Notes under the pieces: generated by a model
The model's database searches: none
What the model saw: only the letters and a program-made list of their open reading frames with translations
Told to the model about the DNA's origin: nothing
Position numbers and translations under genes: made by a program
NCBI GenBank assembly: GCA_030610915.1
Contig: JAUWQS010000137.1
Coordinates: forward strand, 1-5,464
DNA: 5,464 nucleotides
Source of the DNA: Pseudomonadota bacterium
GTDB taxonomy: Bacteria > Desulfobacterota > Syntrophia > Syntrophales > JADFWA01
Reading direction: 5' to 3'
Part shown: one piece after another, positions 1 through 5,464 of the stretch
Position numbering within the stretch: the stretch's first letter is position 1
How the letters are laid out: every line of letters starts with the position of its first letter

Positions 1-342
1 GTTCCAAGAGTTGTTGCCGGTGTTGTCATGCTCCCTGTTTTAACGGTGGTTGCAGATTTCGTGGGGATATTAGGAGGATACTTTGTAGGGGTTATTCTCT
101 TGAATATCAATTCAGGCATCTTTGTCAAAAACATCTGCAGATATGTAGATATGGATGATATTTTCAACGGCCTCATTAAGGCGGCGGTCTTTGGCCTGAT
201 CTTATCCCTGGTCGGATGTTATAAAGGTTTTAACACAACCGGCGGAGCGGAGGGCGTCGGTAAGGCTACGACGGAAGCGGTTGTATTAGCTTCGGTAACT
301 ATACTTGTAAGTGATTATTTCCTTACCGCAATCATGTTTTGA
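1..342 (+). CDS. mlaE: MlaE-family ABC transporter permease, C-terminal part (5' end outside window)
   Basis: This is the last 113 codons of an inner-membrane permease of the MlaE/TGD1 family, which pairs with MlaF and MlaD to move phospholipids between the membranes. The frame is open from base 1 and ends at TGA 340-342. The first visible residues, PRVVAGVVMLPVLTVVADF, followed by GILGGYF, match the conserved central MlaE segment, so roughly the first half of a protein of about 250-260 aa is missing. A second family signature, GFNTTGGAEGVGKATTEAVV, comes near the end. The visible part has three hydrophobic stretches consistent with membrane helices: around residues 5-35, 55-68 and 90-112. 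The ATG at base 28 is internal and not the start. mlaF begins 2 nt after the stop, which suggests translational coupling. The family call is secure; the exact substrate is inferred from the family. Confidence 0.93.
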   Translation, partial: VPRVVAGVVMLPVLTVVADFVGILGGYFVGVILLNINSGIFVKNICRYVDMDDIFNGLIKAAVFGLILSLVGCYKGFNTTGGAEGVGKATTEAVVLASVTILVSDYFLTAIMF

Positions 343-344
343 TA

Positions 345-1091
345 ATGATAAAGATTCTTGATTTACATAAATCATTCGGAAAACAGAAGGTCCTGGACGG
401 AGTCAATCTTGAGATCGAAGAGGGGAAGACCACGGTTATTATCGGGAGAAGCGGGGGGGGGAAGAGTGTTCTCCTGAAGCACATTATAGGACTACTGAAG
501 CCGGACAGCGGCCATATTTTCATTGACGGAGTCGATATTTCCAGACTTAACGAGAGGGAACTTGACAGGGTCAGGAGGAATTTCGGCATGCTCTTTCAGG
601 ATGCCGCTCTCTTTGATTCCATGACAGTTGGGGAAAATGTCGCATTCCCCTTGAGAGAGCACACAAAAAAGAAAGATGCAGAGATAAAACAGATAGTCTC
701 CGACAGGCTCATGGCGGTGGGACTTACCGGTGTCGAGGATAAGATGCCCTCAGAGTTGAGCGGCGGCATGAGAAAAAGGGTTGGACTTGCCAGGGCTATC
801 GCCATGCACCCCCAGATTCTTTTGTTTGACGAGCCGACAACCGGTCTCGATCCTGTCATGACAGAGGCGATAAACAGTCTTATTATCGATACACAGAAGA
901 ACTTCAATCTGACAAGTATTGTCATCAGCCATGATGTGAAATCCATCTTCAAAATAGGGCACAGGATAGCCATGCTGTACGAGGGAAAGATAGTGGAGTA
1001 TGGAACGTCTGAAGAGATAAAAAAAACCAGGAACCCTGTGCTGGCACAGTTTCTCTCAGGAAGCGCCGAGGGGCCTATCAAGATGGTATAA
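345..1091 (+). CDS. mlaF: MlaF-family ABC transporter ATP-binding protein
   Basis: This 248-residue cytoplasmic ATPase powers the MlaE permease. All nucleotide-binding motifs are intact, numbered from the ATG at 345: Walker A GRSGGGKS at 34-41, Q-loop Gln85 in MLFQDAALF, signature LSGGM at 138-142, Walker B LLFDEP at 159-164 with catalytic Glu163, D-loop GLD at 167-169 and switch His196 in VISHD. The segments FPLREHT, MPSELSGGM and the C-terminal QFLSGSAEGP mark it as MlaF rather than a generic ABC ATPase. Length is close to the usual 250-270 aa. The start is ATG 345, 2 nt after the mlaE stop. A TTG at 339 in the same frame would overlap that stop (TTGA) and add only two residues. Neither start has a clear Shine-Dalgarno sequence, so coupling to mlaE translation is likely. 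A run of nine G (453-461) encodes the three glycines of Walker A. Confidence 0.95.
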   Translation: MIKILDLHKSFGKQKVLDGVNLEIEEGKTTVIIGRSGGGKSVLLKHIIGLLKPDSGHIFIDGVDISRLNERELDRVRRNFGMLFQDAALFDSMTVGENVAFPLREHTKKKDAEIKQIVSDRLMAVGLTGVEDKMPSELSGGMRKRVGLARAIAMHPQILLFDEPTTGLDPVMTEAINSLIIDTQKNFNLTSIVISHDVKSIFKIGHRIAMLYEGKIVEYGTSEEIKKTRNPVLAQFLSGSAEGPIKMV

Positions 1092-1107
1092 TCGTGGGGA
1101 CGGGGTA

Positions 1108-1268
1108 GTTCACCGCAGAGAGCGCAGAGAGCGCAGAGAAACTATTAAGGAGGTTCAACGGTTCAAAGGTTAAAAGCTATCAACCGTGAACCGTGAACCG
1201 TGAACCTATAGATGACCGCTTCTGTAATCCTTTTAACTGTTTTGTCATCTCTGTGCTCTGCGGTAAAC
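1108..1268. repeat. 161-bp nested inverted-repeat element in the mlaF-mlaD spacer
   Basis: The ends form an imperfect terminal inverted repeat: GTTCACCGCAGAG at 1108-1120 against CTCTGCGGTAAAC at 1256-1268, 12 of 13 pairs. Inside the left end lies a 9-nt tandem repeat (GCAGAGAGC, 1115-1140, just under three copies). The centre is a hairpin. AGGTTCA 1151-1157 pairs with TGAACCT 1201-1207, and CGGTTCA 1159-1165 pairs with TGAACCG 1194-1200, with A1158 bulged. The right arm consists of three CCGTGAA units (1184-1206). A competing perfect 8-bp pairing joins GTTAAAAG 1169-1176 to CTTTTAAC 1230-1237. The element fills most of a spacer that is usually short in mlaEFD operons, which suggests insertion. 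It encodes no credible protein. Similar CGCAGAG and GTTCACGG repeat strings are scattered in many environmental bacterial genomes, but I cannot assign a named family. Confidence 0.75.
1184..1206. repeat. Heptamer tandem repeat (CCGTGAA) x3
   Basis: Three perfect consecutive copies of CCGTGAA are followed by CC. They form the right arm of the central hairpin of the 1108-1268 element. Read on the other strand the unit is GTTCACG, one base different from the GTTCACT unit in the element upstream of the radical SAM gene. Confidence 0.9.
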
Positions 1269-1281
1269 GGATACTAAATTC

Positions 1282-1286
1282 GGAGG
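1282..1286 (+). promoter_or_regulatory. Ribosome binding site of mlaD
   Basis: GGAGG lies 6 nt before ATG 1293 and supports that start. It is the only clear Shine-Dalgarno sequence at a gene start in the window; mlaF and the radical SAM gene lack one. The site sits inside a 14-nt stretch (1279-1292) that recurs with one mismatch at 1307-1320 inside the coding region. Confidence 0.8.
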
Positions 1287-1292
1287 CGAAGG

Positions 1293-2705
1293 ATGTTTTC
1301 AATAAGTTCGGAAGCGAAGGTAGGATTATTCGTCCTGGCGGGGCTGATCATACTGGGATACATGTCCTTCAGAGTGGGTGAATATGGCTTCGGTCTGAAA
1401 AAGGGATACCGGATAGACGTGGTCTTTGACAATGTGGCAGGATTAGAGAGGGATGCGTCGGTGCAGATTGCCGGTGTCGAGATGGGCAGGGTTGAGAGCA
1501 TAAGACTCATAGATAGCAAGGCTCATGTAACCATGCAGATACTTCCCGATGTCAAGCTGGCGAGGGATGTAAAGGCTGTAATCAGAACCCATGGTATCCT
1601 TGGTGAGAAATACATAGAAATTATCCCCGGGAAGATGAGAGAGATCTGTCTCAAGGAGGGAGAACAGATTACCAGGGTGGTAGATCAGGCGGATATCGAC
1701 AGGCTCTTGAACCAGATCGGCTCAATTGCCGATGACATAAAGGTGGTAACCACATCATTAAGCATGGTTCTGGGAGGGGAAGAAGGAGAAGAGTCTCTGC
1801 GGAGTATAGTTAGAAATATGAAGGATCTTACCGATAACCTTAATATGGTCGTGAAGCAGAATGACGAGAAGTTTTCTCAGATGATTGCCAGCCTGAAAGA
1901 CGCCTCCGTTGAGATGGAGAAGACCTTCTCCTCGCTAAGCGAGATTACAAAGGGGATAAACAGGGGCGAGGGGACAGTCGGACGCCTGGTCAAGGATGAA
2001 ACTGTTGTCGACAGTCTTGATAAGACCTTCGTTTCACTTCAAGAGATTACCAATAAGATCAATGAAGGAAGAGGAACGATCGGCAAACTGGTGCATGATG
2101 AAGAGACCGTGGACAATCTTAACGAGACACTTGCCGGCCTCAACAGATATATGACCAAGGCGGAGCAGTTCAGGCTATTCCTTAGCTATCGTGGGGAGTA
2201 CCTGTTTGACGAAGGTGATGCAAAAAGTTATCTTGAGGTCAGGATACAACCCAAGGAAGATATCTTTTATATAGTCGGCCTGATAAGTGATCCGAGAGGG
2301 AAAAGGACTAAAAAGGAGTATTCCTACTCGGATGGCAGATACATTGAAGAGGAGAGGTGGGAGAAAGATGAACTTCTCTTCAATGTGGAGATTGCCAAGC
2401 GGTATCGGGATATTGTCCTCAGGGGCGGAATTCTGGAATCTACGGGCGGTGTGGGAATCGACTATTTTGCCTTCAATGACGACCTCAAGCTCAGCTTCGA
2501 GGCATTCGATTTTGATGAAGACAGGGATCCCCATCTGAAGATATACGGTCAGTACAGGCTCTTTAAACACCTCTATCTCTCTGCGGGGTGGGATGACTTT
2601 ATAAGTGACGAGGGTAATGAATCACCCTTTGTCGGCGTTTCAATACAGTTCGAGGATGATGATCTCAAATATCTTCTGACAAGCGCGCCGATCCCGAAAG
2701 ACTGA
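1293..2705 (+). CDS. mlaD: MlaD-type MCE-domain protein with C-terminal beta-barrel-like domain
   Basis: This 470-residue MCE protein is the periplasmic lipid-binding partner of MlaEF. A short cytoplasmic N-terminus (SSEAKVG) leads into one membrane anchor at about residues 10-28. A single MCE domain follows at about 38-115, from YRIDVVFDNVAGL to THGILGEKYIEIIPG. Residues 130-295 are polar and probably helical or coiled-coil. They include a 34-residue tandem repeat (217-250 and 251-284) centred on INxGxGTxGxLV. From about 290 to the end, amphipathic strands rich in Tyr and Phe alternate with short acidic turns, and I count about ten to twelve. The last clear one, at about 445-453, has a G448-x-x-I-x-F453 pattern close to the barrel-assembly beta-signal, although the chain continues to KYLLTSAPIPKD. 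E. coli MlaD is about 183 aa and lacks this extension. The architecture resembles Veillonella MlaD, reported to bridge both membranes. The MCE assignment is firm; the barrel is inferred from strand pattern. Confidence 0.92.
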   Translation: MFSISSEAKVGLFVLAGLIILGYMSFRVGEYGFGLKKGYRIDVVFDNVAGLERDASVQIAGVEMGRVESIRLIDSKAHVTMQILPDVKLARDVKAVIRTHGILGEKYIEIIPGKMREICLKEGEQITRVVDQADIDRLLNQIGSIADDIKVVTTSLSMVLGGEEGEESLRSIVRNMKDLTDNLNMVVKQNDEKFSQMIASLKDASVEMEKTFSSLSEITKGINRGEGTVGRLVKDETVVDSLDKTFVSLQEITNKINEGRGTIGKLVHDEETVDNLNETLAGLNRYMTKAEQFRLFLSYRGEYLFDEGDAKSYLEVRIQPKEDIFYIVGLISDPRGKRTKKEYSYSDGRYIEEERWEKDELLFNVEIAKRYRDIVLRGGILESTGGVGIDYFAFNDDLKLSFEAFDFDEDRDPHLKIYGQYRLFKHLYLSAGWDDFISDEGNESPFVGVSIQFEDDDLKYLLTSAPIPKD

Positions 2706-2740
2706 TTTCCTCTTATGTCAGGCAAAGAACTAAAGAAACA

Positions 2741-2769
2741 TTGACAAATAAAGCGGCTTGAATCTAAAT
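2741..2769 (+). promoter_or_regulatory. Possible sigma70 promoter
   Basis: A perfect -35 hexamer TTGACA (2741-2746) is followed after 17 nt by CTAAAT (2764-2769), or after 18 nt by TAAATA. Each matches three of six -10 consensus bases. Transcription would start near 2776, leaving a leader of almost 390 nt before the radical SAM gene. The -35 is good and the -10 weak, so this is a candidate only. Confidence 0.4.
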
Positions 2770-2896
2770 ACCAAAGAGAGCCGACTGTCCGGGAATATCC
2801 CAACCCAACTTTACGAGCTATCTTACGTCAACGCCATTTTGTCATTTAAAAACAAGGTGTTACAAGGTCTGGTGCGTATGACCTAAACTTTAGCCT

Positions 2897-2906
2897 CGGT
2901 ATACCG
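2897..2906. promoter_or_regulatory. Perfect 10-bp palindrome CGGTATACCG
   Basis: CGGTATACCG is self-complementary over all ten bases. It lies between the promoter-like sequence and the repeat element. It could be a half-turn operator for a dimeric regulator or mere chance; nothing else in the window repeats it. Confidence 0.25.
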
Positions 2907-3042
2907 TGATAGCTGGAGGGTTTCAAACATTTGATGTTGTTTATCCGTCATTTTGGATATAACAATGTGAGGTTCAGCCTGTTTTCCACCGTAACTACTC
3001 AGGTAGATAGACTGAAGGCTGAAGACTGTTAGGGCTGAAGGT

Positions 3043-3103
3043 CAGTGGTCAGTGGTCAGAAAATACTGTCCACTGTTCACTGTTCACTGTCCACTGTTTT
3101 TTT
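3043..3103 (+). terminator. Hairpin followed by T7, possible terminator or attenuator
   Basis: CAGTGG at 3043-3048 can pair with CCACTG at 3091-3096. A second CAGTGG (3050-3055) can pair with CCACTG 3070-3075 inside it. Seven T (3097-3103) follow the outer stem directly, which is the form of an intrinsic terminator on the + strand. It lies at the core of the repeat element and about 60 nt before the radical SAM start. It could end transcription from mlaD or attenuate the downstream gene. The loop is long and the stem short, so its strength is uncertain. Confidence 0.35.
3065..3099. repeat. Heptamer tandem repeat, five units of ACTGTYC type
   Basis: Five consecutive 7-nt units read ACTGTCC, ACTGTTC, ACTGTTC, ACTGTCC and ACTGTTT. 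They form the right side of the inner hairpin of the 2991-3154 element and face GTCAGTG units on the left side. Read in another register, the GTTCACT unit differs by one base from the GTTCACG unit of the 1108-1268 element. Confidence 0.88.
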
Positions 3104-3163
3104 ACCTTCAGCCTTCAGTCTAAACAGCTTCAGCCTGACTACGTGAGTAGTCACAATATTATT

Positions 3164-5464
3164 ATGATAGAAACATGGGAAGATATACTCCCACTGATTG
3201 AAAAGCCAGGCAGATATATAGGGAGTGAGGTTAATTCCGTCAGGAAGGATAGATCGAGGTGCAGGCTGAGCTTTGCGCTGGCCTTTCCAGACACCTATGA
3301 GATAGGAATGTCCCATCTTGGCCTGCAGATACTCTATGCTATTCTAAACAGTGTTCCTGAGATTTCCGCCGAGAGGTTTTATGCTCCATGGCCGGACATG
3401 GAGTTCCAGATGAGGAAGAATAATCTTTCTCTCTCCTCTCTCGAATCAGGCGCTCCATTGAGAGATTTTGATATCGCAGGGTTTTCACTTCAGTATGAGC
3501 TGTCTTATACAAATATCCTGAACATGCTGGAGCTTGGCGGCATCCCGTTGCGCGCCGGGGACAGAAAAGAGGGGACTCCTTTAATTATCGGGGGGGGACC
3601 CTGCGCCTTCAACCCGGCGCCGGTATCCGCCTTTTTTGATGCGTTCGTTATCGGGGAGGGCGAAGAGGTTATTATGGAGATATCCCGCTCCATAATAAAG
3701 AGTAAGGAAAAGGGGCGCAGCCGGGAACAAATTCTCTCGTCACTCGCCACAATCGAGGGGGTTTACGTCCCCATCGTACATAAGAACGGAGAAAGGATAA
3801 AAAAGAGGATTATTCCCGATATTAACGCATGGATGATTCCCTCAAAACCTGTAGTTCCTGTAATAAAAACGGTTCATGATCATATTACCCTGGAAATAGC
3901 AAGGGGTTGCAGCCGGGGATGTAGATTCTGTCAGGCGGGAATGGTCTGGCGACCGGTCAGGGAAAGGAGACCTGAGGTTTTGAAACAGATGGCGGACGCG
4001 ATGCTCTCTTCGACCGGCCATGATGAGTTGTCGCTTCTATCCCTTAGCTCAGGCGATTATTCCGTGATAGAGCGCCTGCTTTCTGAACTGATGAATCGTT
4101 ATTACGATAAGAGAGTGGCGCTGTCCCTTCCGTCCATGAGAGTGGAGACTCTGACCCGGAAGTTGATAGATGAGATAAAGAAGGTGAGAAAAACAAGCTT
4201 TACCCTGGCGCCGGAGGCGGGAACACAGAGATTGCGAGATGTTATAAACAAGGGCAACACCGAGGGTGATCTCCTTTCGACCGCCGGCCGGGTCTTCAAG
4301 GCCGGTTGGAAATCGATCAAGTTATACTTTATGATCGGACTCCCAGGTGAAAGGAGGGAAGATATGGAGGGTATTGTCGACCTCGCCTACAGGGTATTTA
4401 GGGAAGGTGGAAGCAAAAGGCAGGTTACTGTGAGCCTCTCCACTTTTATACCAAAACCCCATACCCCGTTTCAGTGGGTAAGGCAGATAGGCCTTAATGA
4501 GATACTGGAGAGGCAGGAGTTTTTCAAGAAAAGTATCAGGAACAGAAACATCAATATAAAATGGCATGACGGACATATGAGCCTCATGGAAGGGATATTT
4601 TCAAGGGGAGATGAGAGGCTGGGCATATTAATAGAAAACGCTTTCCGTCAGGGATGCCGCTTCGACGGCTGGAGTGATCAGGTCAGATTTGACCTCTGGG
4701 AAAGGGCAATGAGAGAGACGAATATCAGAGCGGAGGATTACCTGCGGGAACGGGATATTACTGAAGATCTTCCCTGGGATCGAATAGACTGCGGCATCGA
4801 TAGGAATTTTCTCGTCAGAGAGTTTCAAAAGTCTCTGAAAGGAGAATTGACAGAGGACTGCCGCTTGGGGAAATGTCACAACTGCGGTGTCTGTGAGAAT
4901 GATCACATAAGAATCATCACAACCGGAGACGATGGGAATGTCACTGAAAAGATAGAGGAAAAGCACGCTTCCATGCCGGGAAAAAGATTAAGGATCAAGT
5001 TTGCCAAAGGAGGTCTCTCCCGTTTTTTGTCCCATCTTGAGATATCCGCCGCACTCGTCAGGGGAATGCGGCGAAGCGGGCTCTCGTTTGTGTACTCGGA
5101 GGGTTTTCATCCCCACCCCAAGATATCCTTTCCATTTGCCACCTCTGTGGGAATGGAGAGTCTCGGCGAGTATGCGGATATCGAAGTTAAATGTCCCGGA
5201 GAAGATATGACTAAGCTTGCCGAAAAGATAAATTCCGCCATGCCGGCTGGTCTGAGAATCCTGAAAATCGGAGAGATATCGCCGGACACAGATTCATTGT
5301 CTAAGACCATAAAGGGGTTCAGGTATGACATTATTCTTCCGGAAAAGGGTGAAATCCCCCCTTTAGAAAAGCTCGATGAAAAGATAGATGCCTTTCTCAG
5401 GACAGAGGAATTCATTATATCAAGAGAGAAGAAGGGCAGGCAGATCGAAAAGAATATACGCCCC
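3164..5464 (+). CDS. Radical SAM protein (TIGR03960 type) fused to DUF2344 domain, 3' end outside window
   Basis: The frame stays open for 767 codons to the window edge. Residues 1-240 resemble the B12-binding-like fold seen before such radical SAM cores (FPDTYEIGMSHLGLQILY, then LIIGGGPCAFNPAPV and IGEGEE), but without the usual DxHxxG cobalamin ligand. The 4Fe-4S/SAM motif CX3CX2C is Cys249, Cys253 and Cys256 in ARGCSRGCRFCQAG. Further core signatures are APEAGTQRLRDVINKG and KLYFMIGLPGE. A second cysteine set, CX4CX2CX2C at 566, 571, 574 and 577, may hold another Fe-S cluster or zinc. From about 607, RLRIKFAKGGLSRFLSHLE to YSEGFHPHPKISF is the start of DUF2344 (TIGR03936, radical-SAM-linked protein). 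In many genomes the two parts are separate adjacent genes near ribonuclease G and ribosomal proteins L21/L27. ATG 3164 fits the family N-terminus but has no clear ribosome binding site. The reaction is unknown. It contains a G8 run at 3590-3597. Confidence 0.93.
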   Translation, partial: MIETWEDILPLIEKPGRYIGSEVNSVRKDRSRCRLSFALAFPDTYEIGMSHLGLQILYAILNSVPEISAERFYAPWPDMEFQMRKNNLSLSSLESGAPLRDFDIAGFSLQYELSYTNILNMLELGGIPLRAGDRKEGTPLIIGGGPCAFNPAPVSAFFDAFVIGEGEEVIMEISRSIIKSKEKGRSREQILSSLATIEGVYVPIVHKNGERIKKRIIPDINAWMIPSKPVVPVIKTVHDHITLEIARGCSRGCRFCQAGMVWRPVRERRPEVLKQMADAMLSSTGHDELSLLSLSSGDYSVIERLLSELMNRYYDKRVALSLPSMRVETLTRKLIDEIKKVRKTSFTLAPEAGTQRLRDVINKGNTEGDLLSTAGRVFKAGWKSIKLYFMIGLPGERREDMEGIVDLAYRVFREGGSKRQVTVSLSTFIPKPHTPFQWVRQIGLNEILERQEFFKKSIRNRNINIKWHDGHMSLMEGIFSRGDERLGILIENAFRQGCRFDGWSDQVRFDLWERAMRETNIRAEDYLRERDITEDLPWDRIDCGIDRNFLVREFQKSLKGELTEDCRLGKCHNCGVCENDHIRIITTGDDGNVTEKIEEKHASMPGKRLRIKFAKGGLSRFLSHLEISAALVRGMRRSGLSFVYSEGFHPHPKISFPFATSVGMESLGEYADIEVKCPGEDMTKLAEKINSAMPAGLRILKIGEISPDTDSLSKTIKGFRYDIILPEKGEIPPLEKLDEKIDAFLRTEEFIISREKKGRQIEKNIRP

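Larger units (their letters stand above)
2706..2990. other. Gene-free spacer after mlaD
   Basis: I see no credible gene here on either strand. Frames that cross it are short, start without ribosome binding sites or run antisense into mlaD. No convincing intrinsic terminator follows mlaD directly; the GGGAATATCCC near 2791 is too short a stem. The stretch holds a promoter-like sequence (2741-2769) and a 10-bp palindrome (2897-2906), each listed separately. The rest of the gap to the next gene is the 2991-3154 repeat element. Confidence 0.7.
2991..3154. repeat. 164-bp nested inverted-repeat element directly upstream of the radical SAM gene
   Basis: The terminal inverted repeats are GTAACTACTCAGGTAG (2991-3006) and CTACGTGAGTAGTCAC (3139-3154), pairing at 14 of 16 positions. 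Inside them is a perfect 16-bp inverted repeat: AGACTGAAGGCTGAAG at 3009-3024 against CTTCAGCCTTCAGTCT at 3106-3121. A competing 10-bp arm GGCTGAAGGT (3033-3042) can pair with 3104-3113 instead. The core has two-plus GTCAGTG units (3041-3060) facing five ACTGTYC-like units (3065-3099). The inner face of each terminal repeat carries GTAG on the left and CTAC on the right, the tetranucleotide that borders REP hairpins recognised by RAYT (TnpA-REP) proteins. That link is only a suggestion, and no RAYT gene is in the window. The element ends 9 nt before ATG 3164. Confidence 0.8.

Noticed and set aside
1146..1153. TAAGGAGG, a full Shine-Dalgarno match in the mlaF-mlaD spacer
   Set aside because: No start codon follows at a usable distance, and the bases sit within the repeat element. 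The true mlaD ribosome binding site is at 1282-1286.
1115..1206. CRISPR-like look of repeated short units
   Set aside because: The units are 7-9 nt and directly tandem, with no spacers of 30 nt or more, and no cas gene is visible. The same holds for 3041-3099.
1193..1381. 62-codon + strand reading frame overlapping the mlaD start
   Set aside because: It begins inside the CCGTGAA repeats, has no ribosome binding site, runs out of frame with mlaD and encodes nothing recognisable.
2175..2570. 131-codon antisense frame inside mlaD
   Set aside because: It lies wholly opposite a well-supported coding region and has no family resemblance. Other antisense frames (596-1081, 3077-3316, 4628-4966, 5107-5415) were rejected for the same reason.
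2715..2744. Nine-codon frame MSGKELKKH after mlaD
   Set aside because: It has no ribosome binding site, is very short and overlaps the promoter-like TTGACA. It is likely chance.
2788..2803. GGGAATATCCC as an mlaD terminator
   Set aside because: Only four base pairs form and no T run follows.

Overview
The window reads as chromosomal DNA of a Gram-negative (diderm) bacterium. The mla-type lipid-transport genes imply an outer membrane. The lone MlaD with a C-terminal strand-rich domain, the radical SAM/DUF2344 fusion and the spacers packed with short repeats resemble Desulfobacterota (Deltaproteobacteria), Nitrospirota or related uncultured lineages. That placement is an inference from gene content; there is no rRNA or other marker here. 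All recognisable genes are on the + strand.

Left part (1-2705): the 3' end of mlaE (ABC permease), then mlaF (ABC ATPase) 2 nt later, then mlaD (MCE-domain lipid-binding protein) after a 201-nt spacer. MlaE and MlaF form the inner-membrane ABC transporter and MlaD is its periplasmic lipid-binding partner. This MlaD is long (470 aa). After the MCE domain it has an extended helical segment containing a 34-residue tandem repeat, then about 180 residues of alternating, aromatic-rich beta strands that look like an outer-membrane barrel. It may therefore span the envelope itself, as reported for MlaD of Veillonella parvula. No mlaC, mlaB or mlaA gene lies in the window.

Middle (2706-3163): 458 nt without a convincing gene. 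It holds a possible sigma70 promoter, a short perfect palindrome, and a 164-bp nested inverted-repeat element ending 9 nt before the next start codon.

Right part (3164-5464, open at the window edge): one continuous frame of 767 codons. It encodes a radical SAM protein of the TIGR03960 type fused to a radical-SAM-linked DUF2344 (TIGR03936) domain. It has the CX3CX2C cluster motif and a second CX4CX2CX2C motif just before the DUF2344 part. Its function is not known.

The most unusual non-coding signal is a pair of elements of nearly equal size (161 and 164 bp) on either side of mlaD. Their bulk sequences differ, but the plan is the same: imperfect terminal inverted repeats outside, short tandem repeats, and nested hairpins of related 7-nt units (GTTCACG in one, GTTCACT in the other). 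They look like members of a dispersed, possibly mobile, palindromic repeat family, and each forms most of the leader of the gene behind it.
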